A model generated the notes under the pieces. The model was not told where the DNA came from. It did no database searches and saw nothing but the letters and a program-made list of their open reading frames with translations. Positions 25,170-37,530 of a stretch of 64,000 bases of DNA are shown one piece after another. Position 1 is the first letter of the stretch; every line of letters begins with the position of its first letter. A program made the translations under genes and the position numbers. The stretch is from Trichopus zeylanicus subsp. travancoricus (Eukaryota > Streptophyta > Magnoliopsida > Dioscoreales > Dioscoreaceae). Where the stretch lies: the NCBI GenBank assembly GCA_005019695.1, contig RXID01014308.1, forward strand, positions 176,814-240,813, given 5' to 3'.

Positions 25170-26043
25170 CCTACTACTTCTACTGCAGCAAATACTGCTA
25201 CACATACTACTACTATTGCTACAACTGCTTCTACTACAACTGCTACTACTAATACAACAACTGCTACCACTACTTGAAATACTACTACTACTACTACTAC
25301 TATTGCTACCACTACTTGTAATACTAATACTACTATTACTACTGGTACTACTACTACTACAACTACCACTCCTACTACTACTACTCCTACTACGACTACT
25401 AGTACAATTACTACTACTACTCCTCCTACAAATACTATTAACACTATAACTACCACTCCTACACCAACTCCAACTATTACTACTACAACTATGACAACAA
25501 CAACAACTACTACTACTATTGCTATGACTACTGCAACTACTTCTGCTACAGCTTCCACCACTGCTGCTACAATAACTCCTACTACTACTAGTACTACTAC
25601 TGCTACTATTGCTACTACTACAGTTAACACTACTATGGCTAATGCTACTGCAACTACTGCTACTAGTACAATAACTACAGCTACTACTACTACTACACCT
25701 ACTGCTACTGCAATTACTACTACTATAACTACTGCTACTACTACTTCTACAACTGCTACTACTTCTCTGACTACAACTACTACTACTACAACTCCTGCTA
25801 CTACAAATGCTATGATTACTGCTACCGCTACTACTGTTACTACGAGTACTACTATAACTACTTGTACAATGACTACTACAATAGTACTACTACTGCTGCT
25901 ATTGCTACTACTACTACAACTATTATGATTACTAATACCACTGCTACTGCTACTCCTACTATTACTAGTACAACTACTGCTACTACTACTACTAATGCTG
26001 CTACTGCTACTACTACAACTCTACTCCTACAAGTATTGCTACG
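25159..26043 (+). repeat. ACT-strand satellite block 11
   Basis: About 0.9 kb of degenerate (ACT)n array. No gene is supported. It ends near ctacaagtattgctac, where AGT-type sequence begins. Confidence 0.94.
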
Positions 26044-26233
26044 AGTAGTAGAATTAGTAGGACTAGTAGTTGTTGTTGTAGTAATAGTGCAAGTTGTTGT
26101 TGTTGTAGTAGTAGTAGTAGTTGTAGTAGTGGAAGTAGTTATAGCAGTGGTAGGAGCAATAGTAGTAGTAAAAGTTGGAACATGTGTAGAATAATCATTA
26201 GTAGTAGTTGTAGTAGAAGTTGTAGCAGAAGTT

Positions 26234-26273
<40 letters not shown>

Positions 26274-26719
26274 CCATAATAGAAGATGTAGTAGTAGTAG
26301 TACTAGTAGTAGTAGCAGCCATAATAGAAGATGTAGTAGTAGTAGTAGTAGCAATAGTAGCAACTGTAATAGTAGTAGTAATAGTAGTAGCAAAAGTAGT
26401 GGTAGTAGTAGGAGGAGAGTTAGGAGTGGTAGTAGTAGTGGGAGTAGTAGTAGTTATAGTAGTAGTACTAGAAATAGTCGTAGTACAAGCTATTAAACTA
26501 GGAGCATTAGAATTAGTAGTAGTAGTAGTAGCAACAACAATAGTTGTAGTAGCAATAGGAGTCGCCATAGCAGTTGGAGTCGTAGTAGTAATACTAGTAG
26601 TACTATTAGCCAAAGTCGTAATAATAGTAGTAGTATTTGTAGTCGTAATTGGTGTAGTAGTTGTTGGAGTAGGGGTAGTAGTGGTAGTAGTAGTAGTAAG
26701 AGTAGGAGCAGGAATAGTT

Positions 26720-26761
<42 letters not shown>

Positions 26762-27274
26762 TTAGTAGATGGATTAGTAGTAGTAGTTGTTGTAGTAGTA
26801 GTTGAAGTTGTAGTAACAGCAACAGTAACAGTAGTTGTTGTTCTAGTAATAGTAGTATTAGTGGTTGTAATAGAAGAAGAAGTAGTAGCAGTAGTAGCAG
26901 TAGCGGCAGGGGTTATAATAGTAGTAGTCGTAGCAGTAATAGTACTAACAGTACTAGTAGGTGCAGTAGTAGTTGTAGTTGTTGTTGTACTAGTAATTTT
27001 TATAGTAACAATAGTGGTATGAGTTGGAGTAGTAGTAGTAGTAGCAACAATAGTAATATTAGTGCTAGTTGTTATAGTAGTAGTAGTACAAGTTGGTGTA
27101 GGTGTAGTAGTAGTTGTTATTGTAGTAGTAGTGGGCATAGTAGTTGTAGGAATAGTTGTAGTAGTAGCAGTAGGAGTAGGATCAAGAATAGTAGTAGTTA
27201 AACTAGTAGTAGTAATTGTAATGGTAGTAGTTGTTGTTGTAATAGTAATAGTAGTAGCACTAGTAGTAGTAGTA
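26044..27274 (-). repeat. AGT block 12, left flank of the chloroplast insertion
   Basis: Degenerate AGT-type array that runs up to the ycf2 fragment. The string ccataatagaagatg is duplicated at 26274 and 26319 (45 bp apart). The block has the same strand polarity as the array on the other side of the insertion. Confidence 0.94.
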
Positions 27275-30200
27275 GATAAGGATCCCCTTCCTTACGTGAT
27301 TTCTTCTTCATATAGATAAATATAGGATCTATGGGGCAATTACTTAGAAGTACATTTTGTGCAACAGCCCTTTCTATCTGATAGAAAAGGATCCCATGAT
27401 CCTGAACCGATCTTACCTGGGATCGCAATCCCCAAGTTTGTCTATTAAGAGCTGATCTAATTGTATTAGTTTCTATAATTGATTTCCTCTACATAATACT
27501 AATTGATAGGGCCTCATTGATAAGTGTTACAAGATCTTGTGCATTGTAACCCATGGTTATGGACTCGAATCTGTTAGTATGGAACATTTTCTTTTCCAAA
27601 TGAAATCCCCTAGTATAAGAAAGAATGTAAAAGTGCTTTCGTTGTTGTGGAATAAGAAGCCTTCGTATCTTAATGCATGTATTTAATTTATTCGAAGCTA
27701 TTAGAGCAGGATCCACTTTTTTGGGAATGTGAGACGAAGCAATATCAAGAATATTTCTAGTGGAACATCTTTCACAATCCCTAGAGAGATAGTTCTCTAA
27801 TAGACTGAGGGATAAGTAATTCGACTCATTCACATACAGATCATGAATGTTTGGAATCCATATTACGCAATGAGACATTGCTTTTGCTAATTTGAATTGA
27901 AGGGTGATATCAAATTGGTCTATTTTCGGCGTCATATACATAGTTCACACATTCATCATAATTAGCAGCTCCGTATCAAGGTTATCATCGAAATATCGTC
28001 ACTATCATCAATATCAATATCATCAATAAGATAACCTTTAGGCTTGTCATCCAGGAACTTGTTCGAAAATACCATAATGAAACGAACATAAGAGTTTGTC
28101 GCTAGGTATTTGACCAAATAGGACCGTCCAGTTCCTATAGAACCTATCACTAAAAACCCCTAGAAGGGGATAGGGCTAACCGGAGCGAAAATGGTTTTCC
28201 ATGAGATGGGAAATGAAAACTATTAGCCCCACACGAGGTTTGTGAATAAGCAATTATCTGATTATGAGCAAGGAATATCCGTCTTTCTGCTAAACACGAT
28301 ATATTGAGCTCATAATTCATTAGGTACTTTTATGAATGTCAACTAAGTATCGTAAGTAAATTGATCCCGGTTGTTCAATCATTTGATAACCAGAGTTATT
28401 CTTTGCTAAATGATCACTATGAGTCAGACTCAATAGAATTTGATCAATCCTTTTTTCTGCCATTAAGGTGGAGAACTAAATCAAGAATTCTCTTTCTTCA
28501 TCATCAATTGAATCATTGTTCGTGACCCAGGATTCTATTTTATCATCAGTCGAATAACCGTTCATGTTTTTCCTTTTTCTTAGCAATGAATAAATCTCCT
28601 TACTTGTACGACTTCAATGTCTCATATTTCTTGAAAAAGTGATTCGATTGATGGGATTTGATATGATACTTATGAGATCGATGAGATTGATATTCAAATA
28701 TTTCTTCTTAGGATGTATTGATTTGATCCCATAAGCAGGACCACCACCCAATAGCATGTTGCCACTAGAAGTAGAACCCCATATTTCTTCCAGAGAATCT
28801 CCTAATTGTTCCAGAGCAACTAGAAAGAGATTCTTTAACCAGAAAGAATTCAGTTCAGATGTAGGATACCTATATAGAAGTTTTCACAACTTAATCATGT
28901 ATGATGGAATCATCAAAGATTTGATCTTTTCTAACTCTGTCAGTAACTCACTAGAGGCTCGGAAAACAAAGAGAAGATGTATACGAACGAGATATCCAGC
29001 AACAAGAAGAAGGAAAAGGATTGAATAGAGGAACTCCCGAGCATTTGTTGATCTCAGATTTGTCCATATCAATAGAATGGGTGACTCATTTTTTTGATGA
29101 ATCATTTCTTCAGATAGAAGAAGAAGATTCGGTAAACACTTACTCGAAATCTCACTTATTAGAGTCTGTTGCGAAAGAATCGCCCATAATTTTTTCTAAG
29201 GAATAGGCCATGATATATCTGATCTGTGCATAATATCATGAAAAATGGATACAAATTTTTGACTGCTACTTATACTTAGTATCAGCAATGGGTCTGAAAA
29301 AATATCTAAAATGGTGAAATTTAGATATTTGCACCCTGTCGAAGTAAGGAGCCATCGCATATATGTTTGGAACAGATTCCATTTTGAGAGATTTGAAAAA
29401 GCACTATCTCGTTGAAAGGTTCTATGCACCTGCCATTTCTCAATGCATTTCTTTAGACAAAGACTCTGTTTTTTCCTCTTTTTGGATGGTAAATATTTCT
29501 CAGAACATGGAGTGTGAATCAAACCCATGTTTGAATTGAAACTGAGATACTGATGCAAGTTCTTCCCTTCTGAATCAGATAGATTCATATCTGAAAGAGG
29601 CTAACAATAAGTTCTTTCAAAATTGGCTATTTCTTCCTCTGTTAGAGGTGTTGCAGAAATGTCTGCGATCGAATAAATAGACGTGAGGCAGAAATGTCTA
29701 CGAACGAATGGATCAGATCAAATTGGAAAGTGGAAAGATTTTTACAATTTATACGTTTCATCACCACCTTGAGGAAAATCTTTAGGTATGAATATGTCAG
29801 ATACTTGTGACTCGACTGGTGAAGTAGTCTCTCTCTCCAAAAAAATATGTATTTTTTTACCGACACACAATGAAACTATTTTGTTGCGAATGAACAAGAT
29901 ATTAAGGAATTGTCCATATGTAAGATCATAATTATGGATACGGGTCTTTTCCACATAAAAAGGGAATATTTTGTTACAATAGAACCAGAAGTGATGTGGA
30001 TCATTCAAGAATCAAAGTTGATTTGCTTTATAAAAAGAAGATATCAATGAACATCTATGAAATGGTTTCACGGTATTCAGCCAATCATCTCGATCGTGGG
30101 ATATCATTGAGAAATAGAAATCAGTGTTATCAAAGCATTTCCTGCGATTATTTCTATTATGGAATGAGTCAATCATCCACTTTGGTATCTTTTTTAACAA

Positions 30201-30555
30201 AAATGGTAATATTGTTCCTCCATTGATCAAGAATTTTGGTCTTTGGGAAGTATCATGATCATCTAATAAGAAGGGTTTAATTTTATTCAAATGAACGATT
30301 TGAACACCTATTGATTCTAACAACTAATTACAAAGTTGATCATTCGGACCATTCAATTCATAGTATGGATCTTGGACCTATGAGTGGGTATATCCCCGAT
30401 ACTCACAAAGAAAGAGGGAACTAACTTGGAAAAAAAGGGAAGTGAATTGGACAAAAAGAGAAGTGACTTGAACAAAAAGAAACGAAGTGACTTAGACAAA
30501 TCTTGTTTGCCAATAGCCTCAGACCAATCAATCGATAATCGCTCCATAGGAATTA
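27275..30555 (-). pseudogene. Nuclear chloroplast insertion: degraded middle part of ycf2
   Basis: Minus-strand translation recovers long stretches of the conserved chloroplast Ycf2 protein in the correct order from 30555 to 27275. Recognisable parts include the LESIG region (about 30323), NDPHHFWFY (about 30008), MNLSDSEGKN (about 29588), a membrane-like LLLVAGYLV segment (about 29010), the Walker A motif GSIGTGRS (28121-28144), CERCSTRNIL (about 27770) and SQVRSVQDHG (about 27420). In plastids Ycf2 is an AAA-type ATPase-like protein, part of the motor complex linked to protein import. This copy is the middle of a roughly 2,280-residue protein; both ends are missing. Stops occur at 30324-30326, 30012-30014, 29742-29744, 29601-29603, 29196-29198 and 27489-27491. 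Frameshifts lie near 30360 and 27985, and a small insertion repeating agacatttctgc lies near 29650-29700. It cannot make Ycf2. The plus-strand open frames here are antisense. Confidence 0.97.
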
Positions 30556-31217
30556 TAGTAGTAGTAGTCGGAGTAGCAGCTACAGTAGTCATAGATGTAG
30601 TTGCATTTATGTTTGTATTAGTAGTAGTAGTAGTAGTAGTAGTAGTATCAGTAGTAGTAGCAGCAGCAGTAGTAGCAGTCATAGTAGTCGTAGTATTGGT
30701 AGTAGTAGCAGCACCAACAGTATCAATTGTAGTAGTAGCAATAACAACAGCAATAGTAGTAGCACAAGTAGTAGTAGTGCTAGTAGTAGTAGAAGTGGTA
30801 GAAGTAATAAGAGAAGAAGTACAAAGGCTAGTAGTAGTAGTTGTAGTATTAGTCATAGTAGTTGGAGTAGTAGGAGAAGTACTAGCAGTAGTCATAGCAG
30901 AATATGTAGTAGCAACACCAAAAGCAACATGATTATCATTAGTTGTAGTAGTAGTAGTAGCAAAAGCAAGAATAGGCATAGAAGTTGTAAAAATAGTTGC
31001 AGCAGCAGTAGAAGTGGTTGTAGTAGTAGTAGGTGGAGTATGAGTAGTGGCAGTAGTAGTAGGTGTAGGAGTAGCAATAGTAGTGGCACAAATAGGAGTA
31101 GGATTAGTTGGAGTAATAGTAGTGACAATAATAGTAGGAGTAGTAGTAGAAATAGTAGTTGAGTTACGGTAGTAGCTGTTGTAGTTGTTATAGTTGTTAT
31201 AGTAGTTGTAGGAGGAA

Positions 31218-31250
<33 letters not shown>

Positions 31251-31391
31251 GAATAGTAGTATAAGTACTAGTAGTAGTAGTAGGAATTATAGTAGTCGTA
31301 GTAGTAGGATTAGTAGTAATAGTAGTAGTGATTGCAGGAGTAGCAGCAGTAGTAGTAGTAGTAATAGTAGTAGTAGTAGTAGTAGTAGTAA

Positions 31392-31427
<36 letters not shown>

Positions 31428-34400
31428 CAGCAGCAGTAGTAGCAGCAGCAACAATAGTAGTAGTAGTAGTAGCACAATAGTAGTAGTACTAGTAGCAGTA
31501 GTAGAAGTAGCAGTAGTAGTTGTAGCAGTTGTAGTTGTAGTTGTAGGAGTTGTAGTAGCAGTAGCTATAGCAGTAGTACTTGTAGTAGTAGCAATAGTAG
31601 CAGTAGTAATACTACTAGAAGTAGTAGTAGTAGCACTAGTAGGAGTAGTAGTAGTAGCAGTAGTAGTAGTAGCAGCAGTAGTAGTAGCAGCAGAAGTAGC
31701 AATAGTAGTCATAGCAGTAGTAGTAGTAGAACCAGTAGTATTAGTAGAATTAGTAGTAATAGTACTAGCAGTAGTTATAGTAGTTGTAGTAGTAATAGTG
31801 CCAAAAATAATAATAGCAGAAGTAGTAGTAGCAGTAGTTGTAGTAACAGTAGTTGTAGTAGTAATAATAGGAGGACGAGAAGTAGATGTAGTAGCAGTAG
31901 CAATAATTGTAGTGGTAAGTGTAGTAGTGGTAATAGTAGTAGTTGTAGCAATAGTAGTAGTCATAGTAGTTGCTGTAGTCGTATGAGTAGTAGTAGTAGT
32001 AGCTATAGTAGCATTAGTGCTGGTAGTAGTAGCATTGTAGCAGTATTAGTAGTAGCAATTGTAATAGCTGTAGTAGTAGTAGATGAAGTACTGGTAGTAG
32101 TGGTAGTTGTAGTGACAGTAGTAGTAGCAGTAGTAGTGTTAGTAGTAGATGAAGTGGTGGTGGTAATGGTAGCAGTAGTGATAGTAGTAGTAGCAGTAGA
32201 ACCACCATTAGTTCAAGTAGTCATAGTAGTGGTAGTAGTAGAAGTGGCAGTAGGAGTAGTAGTAGTTGCCATAGTAGTAGTATTAGTAGGAGTAGTAGTA
32301 GTGGCTATAGTAGTAGTAGCAATAGTAGTAGTAGAAGTACTAGTAGTAGTAGTTGTAGTGGTAGTAGTAGCAATAGTAGGTAAAATAGTTGTAGTAGGCA
32401 TAGCAGCAGTGGTAGTAGTAGTAGTAGCTATTACAGTAGCAGAAGTAGAAGTAGCAGTAGTAGTAGCAATTGTAGTTGCTGAAGTAGCAGTAGCAGTACC
32501 AGTTGCAGTATCAACATTAGTAGCAGCAGTGGCCGTAGTAGTAGTAGTAGTAGCAGTAGTAGATGTTGTAGTAGTGGTTGTTGTTGTAGTAATAGTAATA
32601 GTAGTAGTAGTAGCAATAGTAGTTGTAGTAGTACTGGCATCAACCGTCATTGTAATAGTTGCAGGAGTAGTCATAGTATGAGAGGTAGTTATGGTGATAG
32701 TAGTAGCAATAGTAGTACCAACCGTATTAATGTTAGGAGAAGTGGTTACAGTAATAGTAGTAGTAGCAGTAGTAGTCTAATTGTTGTGCAGTAGTAGTAG
32801 TTATAGAAAGAGTGGTAGTAGTAGCTGTAGCCCAAGTTGTAGTAGTTGTTGCAGTTGTAATAATTGTAGTAGTAGTTGCAGTACTAGAAATAACTACAAT
32901 CGTAGCAGCTGTAGTAGTAGCAGCAAAAGCAGCAATAGTAGTAGGAGTAGTAGTCGTAGCAGCAATAGTAGTAGAAGAATTTGTAGTAGTAGTTATAGTA
33001 GCAGTAGGTGAAGTAGCAGTAGTAGTAGTAGTAGTACTAGTAGCAGCAGCGATGGCAGTCGTAATAGAAGTTGTAGTATTAGTAGTAGGAGAAATATGAG
33101 TAGTAGTATGAGCAATAGTAGTAGTAGTAATAGTAGTAGTAGTAGAAGTAGTAGTAGTAATAGTAGGTGAAATACGAGTAGTACCAGGTGCAATAGGAGC
33201 AGCAGCAGTAGTAGTAGCAAGAGTGGTAGTAGTAGTAGCAGTAGCAGTACAAGTAGTAGTGATAATAGTTCTTATGGGAGTAGCAGTTGTAGTAATAGCA
33301 GTTGTTGTTGTCATCGTTGTAGTAGCAGTAATAGTAGTTTTAGTAGAAGAACTAGTGGGAGTAGTGGTAGGAGTAGTAGCTCTATTTGTAATAGTAATAG
33401 TAATAGTAGTAGTAGAAGTTGCAATGGTAGTAGTAGCTGAAGCTGTAGTGGTGGTGGTAGTATTGGTAGTAGTAATACATGTAGTAGTAGTAGTGGTACC
33501 AGTTGTAGTAGTAATAATAGGAGTACTAGTAGTAGTAGCAGCAACAACAACAGTAATAATAGTAGTAGAAGATGTTGTTGTAGTAATAATAATAATTGCA
33601 GGAGTAGTAGTAGTGTAGTAATAGAAGCTATAGTAGTAGTTGTAGAAGTAGTACTAATAGTAGTAGCAGTAGTAGTGGTTATAGTAGTAGTGGTGGTGGT
33701 AGTAGCAACAGCCACAGCTGTAGTAGTACTAGTAGTAGCAGTAGTAGTAGTAGCATTAGTAGCAGTAGCTGCATGAGTAGTAGTTGTTGTAGCATAAGCA
33801 ATAGTAGCGGTAGTAGTAGCATTAGTTGTAGTTGTAGACGTTGTCATAGTATTAGTAGTGATACTAGTAGTAGTAGGAGGAGTAAAAGCAGTAGTAGTAA
33901 TAGTAGTGGTAGTAGTATTAGTAGTAGCAGTAGTGGTAGTAGTACTAGTAGGAAAAGTAGCATTAGTAGTAATCGTAGGCATAGTAGTAGTAGGGAGTAG
34001 AAGTAGAAGTAGTATTAGTAGTAGCAGAAGTAGCATTTGTATTAGTAGTAGTAGTATTCGTAATAGTAGTATTAGTAGTTGTAATAGACGTAGTACTAGT
34101 GGCAGCAACAACAGCTACAGCAGCAGTAGTAGTAAAAGGAGTTGTAGTAGTTATAATCGTAACAGTAGTAGTGGTAGGAGGAGGAGGAGCAGCAGCAACA
34201 ATAGTAGTAGAAGCAATAGTAGTAGTAGTAGTAGTGGTAGTAGTAGTAGTGGTAGTAGTAGTAGTAGTAGTAACAGTAATAGTAGCAGTTGTAGTAGTAT
34301 TTATTTTAGCAGTAGTAGTTGTAGTATTTAAAGTAGTAGTAGGGATAGCAGTTGGGGTACAAGTAGTAGGAGGAGTTGTAGTAGTTGTAGTATTACTAGT

Positions 34401-35835
34401 AGGAGTAGTCGTAGTACTAGTAGTAGGAGTAGGTGTTGTAGTAGTAGAATTAGTAGTAGTAGTTGTTATTCTACTAGTTGTAGTAGTAATAGTATTTTAG
34501 TAGTACTGCTAGTAGCAGCAACAACAGTAGTAGGAGTAGTAGTAAAAGGAGTAGTAGTTATAGTTGTAAAAGTAGAAATAGTAGTAGTAGTAACAGTAGT
34601 AGAAACTGAAGTAGAAGTAAGAGTTATTATAGCAGAAGTAGTAGTAGTAGTATTAGTAATAGTAATAGTAGTAGTAGTAGCAGTAGCAGCAGCAGTAACA
34701 GCAGCAGTAGTAGTAGCAGTAGCAGTAGTAGCAGCAGCAGCAGCAGTACTAGTAGTAGTAGTAGTAGTAGCAGCAGTAGTGCTACCAGCAACAACAACAG
34801 AAGTAGTTATAGTAGCAGCAATAGTAGTAGTAGCGGTAGTAGTAGTAGGAGTAGCAGTAGCAGTAGTTGTAGCAGTAGTAATAGTAGTAGTTAGTAATGG
34901 TAAAAGAAGTTGTAGAAGATGTAGTGGTGGTAGAAGTGGTTGAAGTTGTTAAAGTAGTAGTAATAGTAGTAGTAGTAGTAGTAGTAGCAGTAATAGTAAA
35001 CCTAGTAGTAGTAATATTAGAAGTAGTAATAGAATTAGTAGCAGTAGTAGCAGTAGTAGTGGTAGATGGATTAGTAGGTGTAGGAGTAACAGTAAAATTT
35101 GTTGGACTAGTTGTAGTAGCAGCAATTGTAGTAGTAGTAGCAGCATCATTAGTAGTTTTTGGAGAAGTAGTAGTTGTTGTTGTAGCTGCAGTTATAGTTG
35201 TAGGAGTTGTAGTCGTTGCAGCAATAGCAGCAGCAGTACTAGTAGATGTATTAGTAGTAGTTGTTGTAGTAGTATAAATAATAGTAGTAGTAGTTGTAAT
35301 AGTAGTAGCAGCAGTAGCAATAGTAGTAGTAGTAGTAGTAGTAGCGGTAGAAGTAGTAGTGGTAGTAGTAGGCATATGAATACTATTAGAAGTAGTAGTA
35401 GTTGTAGGGGCAGTGGTAGTGGTTGTAGGTGTAGTAATCATAGTTGGAGTTGGAGTAGGAGTAGAGGTAGAATTAGAAGTTGTTGTAGTAGACTAGTAGT
35501 AGTAGGAGTAGTAGTAGACGTTGTAGTGGTAGCAATAGTAGTAGTAGCAGCAGGAGGAGTAGTAGTCATTGTATTAGTAGTAGTAGTGGTAGTAGTAGTC
35601 GAAGTGTTAGCAGTAGTAGTACCAGTAATAACAGTAGTAGGAGTAGTTATCGGAGTCAATGTAGGAGTAGGTGTAGCAGTAGCAGTGGAAGTAGTAGTAG
35701 TAGAAGAAAAAGAGCAGAAGAAGAAGAAGAAGCAGAAGTAGTAGTAGTAGTACCCATAGTTGGAGAAGTAGCAGCAATAATTATACTAGTAGTAGAAGTA
35801 GCAATTGTTGTTGTTGTTGTAGTAGTAGTAGTAGT

Positions 35836-35877
35836 GGTGGTGGTGGTGGTGGTGGTGGTGGTGGTGGTGGTGGTGGT
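35836..35877 (+). repeat. Perfect (GGT)14 microsatellite
   Basis: Fourteen uninterrupted GGT triplets inside the AGT array. GGT differs from AGT by one transition, so the run looks like slippage expansion of a mutated unit. Confidence 0.95.
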
Positions 35878-37343
35878 AAGAGTAGCAACAGCAACAACAG
35901 TAGTAGTAGTAATAGTAGTAGTAGAAATCATAGTTGTAGTAGTAGTCTTAGAAGTAGAAGTCCAGGTAGTAGTAGCAGTAGTAGTTGTAGTTGTTATTGT
36001 CGGAGTAGTAGTAGGAGTAGTAGTAGTAGCTGTTGTTGTAATTGTAGCAGTATTTGTTGATGTTGTTGTCGTAGTAATAGTAATAGTAGTACGAGTAGTT
36101 GTAGTGGTAATAGTAGTAGCAGTAGTAATCGTAGTAGCCGTAGTAGTAGTATTAGTACTAGTAGTAGTAATCGCAGGAATACTATTAGTAGTTGTAGTAG
36201 TGGTAGAGCAGCAGTAGCAGTAGTAGTAGTTGCAGCAGCAGCAGTAATAGTGCAAGTAGTTGTAGTCATAATAGTAGTAGTAGTAGTAATCATAGTAGCC
36301 GTAGTAGTAGTAGTAGTAGTAATCGTAGTAGCCGTAATAGTAGTAGTAGTAGTAGTAGTAGTAATCGCAGTAGTAGTATTAGTAGCTGGTGTAGTAATAG
36401 CAACAGCCATAGCAGTAGTAGTTGTTGTAGCAACAGCGGTTATAGCAGCAGTAAAAGTTGTTGTACTAGTAGTAGTAGTACTAGTACCAATAGTAGTAGC
36501 AGCGGCAACATAAATAGTAGTAGTAGTAGCAGCAATAATAGTAGTAGTTGTTGTTGTTGTTGTAATAGCAGTAGTATTAGTAGTAGTAGTAGCAATATTA
36601 CTAGCAGCAATAGTAGTAGCCATAATAGTAATAGTTGGAGTACTTGTGGTTCTCAATGTAGTAGCTCTAGTTGAAGTAGTAGGAGTAATAATAGTAGTAG
36701 TAGCAGTAGTAGTAGAAGTAGTAGTAATAGTTGTTACCGTAACTGTAGTAGTAGTAGTACTAGCAGTAGTATTAATAGCAGTAGCAGCATTAGTAGTAGT
36801 AGTATTAGTAGTGGTAGTAGTAGCAGCAACAATAGTAGATGTAGTTGTTAAGGGTGTTAGGAGTTGTAGTAGTAGGAGGTGTAGTGGTAGTGGTTGTAGT
36901 AGTAGTAGTAGTAATCGTAGAAGTAGTAGCAGTAGTCGTTGGAGTTTTATGATTAGTGGTAGTATTAGTAGCAGTAGCAGTAATAGAAGTAGTAGGTGTA
37001 TTACTGGCAGTCGGTGTATGAGTAGGAGTAGTAGTTAGGCTAGTAGTAGTTGTTGTTGTTGTTGTTGTAGTTGTAGTACTAATAGTAGTAGTAGCAGCAG
37101 TAATAGTAGTGGTAGTAGTAGTAGTAGTATTAATAGCCATAGCAGTAACAGCAGCAGTAGTAGTATTAATAGCAGCAGCGGTAGCAGTCGCAGTAGCTGT
37201 ATTAGTAATAGCAGCAACACCATTAGTAGTAGTAGTAGTATTAATAGTAGCAGGGGTAGTAGTAGTAGCAGCAGCAGCAGCAGTAGGAGTAGTACTAATA
37301 GTATTAGTAGTAGCAGTTGTAGCGATAGTAGTAGTAGCAGTAG

Positions 37344-37530
37344 TAACAATTGTAGTAGTTGTAGTAGTAGTTTTAGTAGTAGTAGTAGTAGTAGCAGTAG
37401 TAACAATTGTAGTAGTTGTAGTAGTAGTTTTAGTAGTAGTAGTAGTAGTAATAATAGTAGTAGTAGCAGTAGTAACAATTGTAGTAGTTGTTGTAGTAGT
37501 TTTAGTAGTAGTAGTAGTAGTAGTAATAGT
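37344..37530 (-). repeat. Three-copy 57/72-bp repeat
   Basis: taacaattgtagtagttg, followed by a ttttagt, starts at 37344, 37401 and 37473. The spacings are 57 and 72, and the difference is five triplets. The conserved core is about 50 bases, and only the pure AGT linker varies in length. Confidence 0.9.

Noticed and set aside
28756..29206. Plus-strand open frames of 90 and 61 codons
   Set aside because: They lie antisense to the recognisable ycf2 reading and have no similarity of their own.
27275..30555. A working ycf2 gene or plastid contig
   Set aside because: Both ends of the gene are missing, at least six stops and two frameshifts are present, and the flanks are nuclear satellite.
30384..30932. 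Fusion frame joining ycf2-like sequence to Val repeats
   Set aside because: It is an antisense read-through from the insertion into the array. The matching minus-strand frame (30353-30979) is likewise a chance junction.
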